Positions 57,641-64,000 of a stretch of 64,000 nt of DNA are shown piece after piece. Both the position numbers and the translations under genes were made by a program. The notes under the pieces were generated by a model. The model did not search any database and was not told the origin of the DNA. It saw nothing but the letters and a program-made list of their open reading frames with translations. Position 1 is the first letter of the stretch. Each line of letters begins with the position of its first letter. Origin of the DNA: Ganoderma boninense (Eukaryota; Basidiomycota; Agaricomycetes; Polyporales; Polyporaceae); assembly GCA_002900995.3 (NCBI GenBank), contig CM035307.1, forward strand, positions 682,001 through 746,000. The letters are read 5' to 3'.

Positions 57641-58471
57641 TTAGCCGCTTGAGACGGCGGATAGAAGCGCGCAGTACCGGATTTGGTATCCGCGTTGCCG
57701 GATCGAGCCTATGTGTGGCGCGAGCCTCACACCCCTCCCGAAGCGCCCCACGAACTCCTCCCCGCAATACTCGTCCGCGCCGTGTGGGTCAATGGAGTAG
57801 CACACGCGCGACAGTATCGCGTGCGCCAGCGAGACGCGGTTGTACACCCGCCCGTACTCGTCGAGCGCCGCCTCGCGCACGTACTCGCCCTTCACGAGGT
57901 TCAGCAGCACGTTCGGCCCGGGCGCGTACGTCGCCCACCGCGCGAGCGTCTCGGCCATCTTCCGGTCGCGCAGCGGCACCGTGTCGCCGCGCTTCTTCAG
58001 GAGCCACCCAGGGCCCAGCCGCGCCCACAGCTCCATGCACACCCACGCGGGGCTGAAGATAAACTTGGCCTTCCTCGCCGCCTCGCTCTCGTAGAACTCC
58101 ATCGCGAAGTCGTACAGGCAGCGCTCGAGGATCACGCTCGGGTCCTCGGCGCGCGCGCGGATCGCCCACTCGTCGTCCTCGGCGCGCACCTTCGTCTCTG
58201 CGATCTCCTTGAGCTCGTCGGCGGTGAGCATCCCGGGGGGCGCCTGGTCCGTCGCGTCGGTCGTTTCCCCGAGGCAGACGAGGCGGCAGCCGGCCGCGCG
58301 GACGTAATACCGCGCGAGGCCGTCGAGGATGTGCCGCTTGCCCACGACGAGCAGCCGCTTGCACCCGAGCGCGAGGCAGATGCACGAGACGAGCTTGACT
58401 CCGGGCTTGTCCTTGTCGTTCAGGATTTCCTGGAAGATCATGTCCAGGACCTCTGTCGATAGTTTTCCCAT
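57641..58471 (-). CDS. F-box-like protein, paralogue of the 23-kb gene
   Basis: Begins MGKLSTEVLDMIFQEI, then CICLALGCKRLLVVGKRHIL, the same F-box-like core as LSITCKPLLAIGKRHLL in the 23-kb gene. Later blocks match in order: PGPNVLLNLVKGEYVREAAL against PGVRVLCNLSKGEYVRGDGL, and RVSLAHAILSRVCYSIDP against ANLAHALLARICWSSA. The first two family exons (starting MGKWWQ in the other copy) were not found upstream; in-frame ATGs exist up to 58564. The frame ends at 57641 in sequence unrelated to the family, beyond a possible donor GTGAGG at about 57733, so the natural C-terminus is probably the block at 57.2-57.4 kb or has been lost. Substrate adaptor role is only by family analogy. Confidence 0.65.
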   Translation of the reverse strand: MGKLSTEVLDMIFQEILNDKDKPGVKLVSCICLALGCKRLLVVGKRHILDGLARYYVRAAGCRLVCLGETTDATDQAPPGMLTADELKEIAETKVRAEDDEWAIRARAEDPSVILERCLYDFAMEFYESEAARKAKFIFSPAWVCMELWARLGPGWLLKKRGDTVPLRDRKMAETLARWATYAPGPNVLLNLVKGEYVREAALDEYGRVYNRVSLAHAILSRVCYSIDPHGADEYCGEEFVGRFGRGVRLAPHIGSIRQRGYQIRYCALLSAVSSG

Positions 58472-58564
58472 GCTCAACCGACTGACGTCCGAACGGGCGA
58501 AACAATAGCTCGTCACTACGATCCACGGTGGGTCAGTGAGCGTGGTTAGTGGGTGGTCGAGCAT

Positions 58565-60122
58565 GAGATGTAGCCGAGCTCAGGATACACGTTGCAATTG
58601 AGACTGTGATTGTCCTCGAAGCCCACAAGCTTCGATCGCCCAGGCTGGTTCAGGACCTGAATCTCGGAAGCGCCGCATACAATGAGTAACCATGACCTTT
58701 CAATGGTCTCTTATGTGACACTATCCAGGATTCCGATCCTGAACAGCCTTGTAGACAACTCCGTGACATGAGACCAGTGGCAGACATTTTACGGAGTTAT
58801 TGCGGGGTGCGATCTTTGCCACTGCCCGTCGTGATCGCTCGTCCATTTGGCGTTAACGCTGTAATAGATGCGAACCCAGGATGGCGATGTGACTCGGCGT
58901 CACAAATCTGGTCTGCCCGGGGCCGCATTGCGTGGCGAGTCGACACAACGACTCGACTGGGTGCCGGCGGTCATCCTGACGCCTGGTTGGGCATGGATGT
59001 TGTGCAGCCTGAGCTCTGCTGAACTCTCCGGGTGCAGACGAGGCGGTGGCCCATTCCCACGCGTGCACCATGCGGGGCCGACAGACCTAGAGAAGAACCG
59101 GTTCGAGTTGCATGCGACGGGAGTGTCTCGACCGTCGTGGTCACTGGTCATGGTCTCCGACGTCGGGAGTGGAGCCACTGGGTACGCAGGTTTGTATGCC
59201 CTCCTGAAAGGCTATGTACCCACGGAGGCTGAGCAGCCTGGGATGCGAAACCTCACTCGGGCCTCCGAGAGCCAAACGTCCACCGCTCTGTACACATACA
59301 CATATATCAATGGCCAGGACGTCGAAAGCAAACAGAGACATAGAAAAAATGCGGGGACCACCCAACTCATTTTGAAAGACGAGAGAAACAGAGGGAGTGG
59401 ACGACGTCCCTACAATCCTCGAAAAAGAAGCATTCGATCGGCGCGAGCTCATCGTGGCATTGAGACCATCTTTCAAGTTGCTCTATCAGATCTATGCATC
59501 ATAAGTGAGCAATGTGCCGCGCATCATAGAGCGTTCAGGCTATACGTACTTACATGGCTCGCCCGCTGTGGCGGTGGTTTTGGTGTTGGTACTTCCAAAT
59601 GGGGCCATCGACGGATGGGTGCAGACCAAAACCAACACGCGCCCGACTCGGACTCGGTATGAAAAGAAAATCCAACAAGTGACCCAAGTTTCACAGCAAC
59701 AAAACGTGCGTCAAAGCGTACATTCGACTGTACTAACCAATAAAGATATCTCTAGTAGGATACCCAAAAGTGTCTCGCGCGATGCGATGCGTGCGCAATC
59801 TAACATGCAGTCTAGCGTCTAAAGCGTGGATGGTGGTGACGATGATGATGAGTAGGAGGAGTCAGAGTAGTAAGAGTAAGAGTAAGAGACGAGGAGGAGT
59901 AGGAGTAGGAGTAAGAGACGAGGAGGAAAAGAGGAGGAGGAGTAGGATACATAGAAAGGAGGAGACGAGGAACAAGAATGCTACCCAAGGCAGATGGGCA
60001 CGAGGAGGTGAGGGGGAGGTAGCACCGGAGAGGGAGAGCGAGTACAAAAACATGCATGCACAGGAACGATAGCGAAAGCTATGGGAACAAAGGAATGTCG
60101 TCGACGATGGAAGAAATTACGA
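58565..60122. other. Intergenic; purine-rich low-complexity tract at 59.84-60.03 kb
   Basis: No gene recognised; the open frame at 58868-59662 shows no motif. From about 59840 to 59990 the plus strand is almost purely A and G with GAGTAAGAGTAAGAG and GAGGAGGAGTAGGAGTAGG periodicity, at the 3' side of the transporter gene. Confidence 0.5.
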
Positions 60123-62202
60123 TTACGCCGGCGCGGCACGCTTCGACTTGGCGCGGATGGACTTGCCGTAGCGGTAGAAGAGGAAGGGGATGGGGATCTA
60201 CACCGCCGCGTCAGCGACCTCGTTACGTTACAAAGAGGAGGAGGGAGAGGGACGCACCATGCCGAGAGAGATGAAGCCCCAGACGGACGCCGCCCAGCCG
60301 TTGCCGAGGTTGTGGTACATGGCGGTGATGAACAGCGGCATCGCGGCGCCCGACCCGGAGCGGATGACCGTCTTCGCGGCGAGCGCGGAGGCGACGTAGC
60401 CGGGGAACGCGTCGATGAGGTACGCGTTGGCGGAGAAGTAGATGATAACCACTAACGCACACACGCAGTTAACGTTAGCATGTCATGACACAGCCACCAC
60501 GATCACGCGGACAGGACACACTCACTTCCGAAGCCGAAGGGATGCCGGACGAGACTGGCCCAACCCAGTTCCCGCCGCCAGGCAGGACCGCGGGCGGGCT
60601 CGTCCAGCCGAAGATGAACATGGAGATGGGCACGAACCAGCAGCCGAGCATCATGCCGACGAGGCGGTCCTCGGGGTCGGCGTTCCCGCCCTTGGCCGCG
60701 GCGCGCTTGAGGTAGTCACGCTCGATGCGCGGCGTGACAAACAGGGCGAGGCCGAGGCCGATGAGGACCGAGGCGAAGGTGAGGCCGACGAGGCCGTCGT
60801 TCCAGGCGTAGTCCTCGCCGAAGACGACGGGGAAGCTGAAGAAGAACGCGTAGAGCAGGCCGTAGATGAGCGCGATGTACAGGCTCATGAGGAGCAGGAT
60901 CGGCTCGGTCAAGATCATCTCTGCGGGGCCCGTTAGCCGCTAGCCACATGCGCAGATGGGAAGGGGGATCTGGGACTTACGGAAGGGACGGAGGAGGGTC
61001 TCGGTGATGATCTCGCTCAGCGATGCCTTGAAGAGCTCCTGTTCTGTCGTAATGGTGTCATCGCCAGTCTCCTTCCGGAGACGTTGTGCACGCTTGCGCA
61101 GGAGGGCAGGCGCATAGGTCTCGGGGAGGGTGATGGTAAAGCAGCAAATGACGCCGGCGAAGATCATGTTCACCCAGAGGATCCACCGCCAACCGACCGT
61201 CTCGCCGACGAAACCACCGACGATGGGTCCAAGAACGGGTCCACCATAAGGCGCAGCAGCGAAAATGGCGATTGCGAAACCACGCTCGTTGTTGTCCCAA
61301 ACATCCGAAATGGTACCGCCCGCTAATGTGAGGGGCGCGGAGGCGAAGAAACCGCACCAGAAGCGGCAGATGAGAAGCGTCTCGATGTTCTTCGCGACAG
61401 CGCAGGGGATGTTGAAAATGACGTAGATGATACTAGGGATAATCCAGATGGGTCGGCGGCCGTAGAGCTCGCTCTAAATCTGCGCTCAGTGGGATGCTCA
61501 AACACCTAAGCGAGAACCAAGACAACTTACGAGTGGTGACCAAGCGAGTGGGCCGAGACCGAAACCGACAACCATAAGCGAGACACTGAGGGCAGTGACG
61601 ACCTCGCCAACGTGGAATTCTTCCTCGATATCATTAAAGTCGCCGGTAACAACAGCGCTTGCGAACGCCACCTGAACGACAGCAAAGGCAGCGACAGCCG
61701 TGATATCTGGGAGGGCAATGTGAGCCACAAGACGTCGAAGAAAGTAGGCGGAAGACGTACACCATCGGTACCCATTCGACCAATTTCGCGGATCCTCCGG
61801 ATCATCCTCCTTCCATGTCACCAGCTTCATCTCCTTGAGAGCGCGAGCCTTCTCAGGATCGGCAAGGGCTTGAGGAAGCCGGTAGACACGCGAAGGCACG
61901 GGCCGGAGGGCGAGGTCGCCAGACAGGTAACCTGTCTTCGTAACCGCACGATACTCATCCGTAAGACCACCAGCTGCGACATTGGTGGTTTCGAAAGGGA
62001 AGGAGATATCGGGTCGGCGGTCGTCGTGGGACTCATGGGTACGAGTCCGGGTGAGCTTTAAGTTGTGGGGACCATCGTGAACGTCCTTGGGGAGAGTGAC
62101 GTGGGGAGCCCCGGGTTTTGGTTGTGATGCTACATGGCCGTGAGCGTCGTCGGGGATGGCGATGGTAGACGTTTCGCTATGAGGTATCGACGGCGATTGC
62201 AT
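60123..62202 (-). CDS. MFS drug/polyamine:H+ antiporter (DHA1 type)
   Basis: Twelve-helix plasma-membrane exporter of the FLR1/TPO group. About eight exons from MQSPSIPHSETSTIAIPDD. A hydrophilic N-terminal tail of about 130 aa ends in the family motif DDPEDPRNWSN; then the helices beginning AVAAFAVVQVAFASAVVTGD, the motif A region SELYGRRPIWIIPSIIYVIF, motif C-like ASAPLTLAGGTISDVW with PYGGPVLGPIVGGFVGE, WRWILWVNMIFAGVICC, a central basic loop, ILLLMSLYIALIYGLLYAFF, VGLTFASVLIGLGLALFV, and the last helices AMPLFITAMYHNLGNGWAAS with the terminal PFLFYRYGKSIRAKSKRA. A TATA box lies about 100 nt upstream. Substrate cannot be assigned. Confidence 0.88.
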
Positions 62203-62303
62203 GACGAACCGAGACCACAAGGGAAAAAGAGAAAGAGAAAAGGAGACAGGGAACGGGAACCGAGGCAACCGAGAATAAAGAACCAGGGATCCGATGCATT
62301 TTC

Positions 62304-62313
62304 CTTATATACG
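62304..62313 (-). promoter_or_regulatory. TATA box of the MFS transporter gene
   Basis: Reverse complement CGTATATAAG, 102-111 nt upstream of the start codon at 62202. Confidence 0.5.
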
Positions 62314-63029
62314 GGCAGCAAATGGACGGAGGTGTACGGACGAAGAAAGGCTCGCTTGTTTCGGCGCCGTCGGAGGGACTGCAAGGATGAGCAACGCGAA
62401 CATCCTCCGGGTAACAGCGCCGCCGGCGACCGGCTTGTCACGATAGACAAGTATGGAAGGTATACCCATTAAATTTTAAGTTAACATTTGTAGGTCCGTG
62501 TCCGGGATGTTTCCGAAAAGGATGCATTGGAGTGCCACCTTGGAGCCACCTGCGCGCATTCCGTCCCCTCCCGTGAGCATATAGTCGGCCGCAGACGAAC
62601 TGAAGGGACTCACCTAAGCCAATGTACGCTTCTGGGCATAGCTTGTGTGAATGAGCGTCGAAAGCGCTCGAAAATGCCGGCAACGACTAGAAAACGCGAT
62701 ACGAGACACCCGGAAGAACGTGGAGGAGATGGCGGTGGTGTCGGAAGGAGATGCATTAGACGCCCTCCATGCGGTCTGGACCGGGTGGGCCCGGAACTCG
62801 CGCAGATGGGGCCTTCCAGATTTGGCGATTATCTCCAAACCCGCCCGTCGCCCTCCGCCTCTCGCACTGGCCACCATCCCGCCCCCTCCCGCCCAGCATT
62901 TTCATCGACGACCCTGTCCAGCCCACGCCTCCGAGGATCTCTGAAACCTACGCCGCTTGGCGACGTGCCTCTCGCTTACATGCATCCGCCTGACACTTTG
63001 TATATTGGCTAGCACAAGCTGAAGTTTTT

Positions 63030-63240
63030 CAGACTCAGGAGACACGTTTGAGCTTAATCCCAGAGAGCAATACTCCGCAACATTTGTATATTCCATTCCA
63101 GCCCGAGCTATCACGCAGGCCAAGATAATCGGTGCCGCGTCCGAGTCCGACACCGACGACATCGTTGCCCTCCGATACGCCTTCGCGCCGCTCGCGGAAC
63201 GGCCCAGGGCTGAGGGCTCCCCGACGGATACCTCTGGCAG
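63030..63240 (+). CDS. Possible exon of an unknown gene
   Basis: After a TTTTTCAG acceptor the plus frame reads SGDTFELNPREQYSATFVYS, IPARAITQAKIIGAASESDT and ALRYAFAPLAERPRAEGSP, ending at a good GTAAGT donor near 63240. Codon use and composition look coding. No family recognised; flanking exons upstream (62650-62990) and downstream could not be joined with confidence. The rest of 62203-63550 shows nothing else beyond the transporter promoter. Confidence 0.35.
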
Positions 63241-63550
63241 TAAGTTCCCGTCAGTCTCACCCGCGCGCTGCTAACGTAAAAACCCCTCTCGGTCTGCTTC
63301 CGCGAGAAGCCATCGATGCATCTTGCCATCTTCTGCGGTATCAACGGAGATCGCTGAAATCTTCGCGGCCGTCCCACGAACGATATGCTCAATCAAGCAA
63401 CGGTGGACCGACAAGAACCACAGCATAGCCGCACTCCGGTCTTTCAAAATCGGTCGCCCGCTCACGTCACCCACTGCCACCCACTCCCGAAGGCCGCAGC
63501 CGATCGATATCGCATCGCGAGTTCGAGGACACCACACTCCGACTCCGACA

Positions 63551-64000
63551 ATGGCTGCAAGCCTCGATCTCGTCACGCCTTATTTCCCGGTATACGGCCC
63601 CTCCGATCGCCCTGTCACTCGTTCCGGCGTCCTCGACCATATCATATCCGCCATCCTGGGGGGCAACAGCCCCGTCCTCGAGCCTGGCGAGGAGTGGCCG
63701 CGTTGCGCGCAATGCGACTCCCATCTCATCCCGTACATCCAGATCAACCTCTCCTGTCATCAGACACCCGAGGAGTTCCGCGAGAAGCTTGGGCTCGGGA
63801 CGGAGCCGCAGTCGCAGTCGCAGTCACGGTCGGACCCTGCCAATGGAGAGATTCGCCCGACTACGGTCTTCCAGGTGCTCGTCTGCGCCGAAGACGAGAG
63901 CGTTGCGTGCTTTGACCAGACCGTTGTCAGCGATCCGGAGGGCGGTGCTTGGCGCGTCCGTGTGCTGCATGTGGAGACCGTGGATACGGACGCGATCGAG
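63551..64000 (+). CDS. DUF1963-like protein, N-terminal part (cut by window end)
   Basis: Open from ATG 63551 to the last base, 150 codons without intron. MAASLDLVTPYFPVYGPSDR, then ILGGNSPVLEPGEEWPRCAQ followed by CDSHLIPYIQINL, the pattern (GG.P..P....WP.C..C..PL....QI.L) typical of DUF1963/YwqG-type proteins, which are of unknown function. Then TPEEFREKLGLGTEP, a Gln-Ser repeat (QSQSQSRS), TTVFQVLVCAED and WRVRVLHVETVD. The C-terminal half lies outside the window. Confidence 0.7.
   Translation, partial: MAASLDLVTPYFPVYGPSDRPVTRSGVLDHIISAILGGNSPVLEPGEEWPRCAQCDSHLIPYIQINLSCHQTPEEFREKLGLGTEPQSQSQSRSDPANGEIRPTTVFQVLVCAEDESVACFDQTVVSDPEGGAWRVRVLHVETVDTDAIE

Noticed and set aside
57683..58462. 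259-aa plus-strand open frame
   Set aside because: Antisense to the F-box-like paralogue and of GC-driven composition.
58868..59662. 264-aa plus-strand open frame
   Set aside because: No motif, no homologous blocks and no splice pattern; likely chance.

Overview
The window reads as nuclear DNA of a filamentous basidiomycete, probably an agaricomycete and perhaps a polypore. Genes have many short introns (about 43-80 nt) with GT..AG ends, GC content is high, and the gene families (DUF6589, WWQ-type F-box-like proteins, a PX-GH18 chitinase, a class II DAHP synthase with fungal intron pattern) fit. No bacterial operons, CRISPR arrays or convincing tRNA/rRNA genes were seen. Genus is inference only.

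Left third (1-22.5 kb) is a rearranged, repeat-rich region. It holds two copies of a mitochondrial-type methionine aminopeptidase gene (1-1.04 kb, cut by the window edge, and 20.3-22.4 kb, complete), GC-rich tandem arrays (about 340-bp units at 2.3-3.4 kb, a 1.34-kb direct duplication at 3.6-6.3 kb, and a roughly 0.48-kb duplication at 15.4-16.4 kb), and a 3' gene fragment at 16.74-16.96 kb fused to the C-terminal half of a large nucleoporin gene. Embedded in it at 7.75-14.06 kb is the most notable object: a roughly 6.3-kb unit with long two-block terminal inverted repeats that encloses exactly two convergent, 3'-overlapping genes, a DUF6589 protein (889 aa) and a RecQ-family helicase with RecQ zinc site and an extra C-terminal zinc knuckle (867 aa). 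It looks like an autonomous mobile element whose mobilisation machinery is DUF6589 plus RecQ.

Middle third (23-34.3 kb): an F-box-like gene, a small conserved fungal gene probably for a mitochondrial protein, a nucleotidyltransferase-like gene whose 3' end is the source of the 16.7-kb fragment, an AT-rich stretch with an inverted-repeat element, and a GH18 chitinase carrying an N-terminal PX domain.

Right part (34.9-64 kb) is mostly ordinary gene space: Ran1-like kinase, ITP pyrophosphatase, SMC5, a decayed F-box-like gene, class II DAHP synthase with a MITE in one intron, Tma22/DENR, aldo-keto reductase, a polypore-type hypothetical gene, a TIR element at 55.8-57.0 kb, a second F-box-like gene, an MFS drug/polyamine transporter and the start of a DUF1963 gene.

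Several otherwise well-conserved genes (SMC5, DAHP synthase, the nucleotidyltransferase-like gene, MetAP copy 1) carry single-base frame breaks, often in homopolymer or low-complexity runs. This suggests residual assembly indels, so frame breaks alone should not be taken as proof of pseudogenes. Exon boundaries given here were derived by hand from frame continuity and splice consensus.
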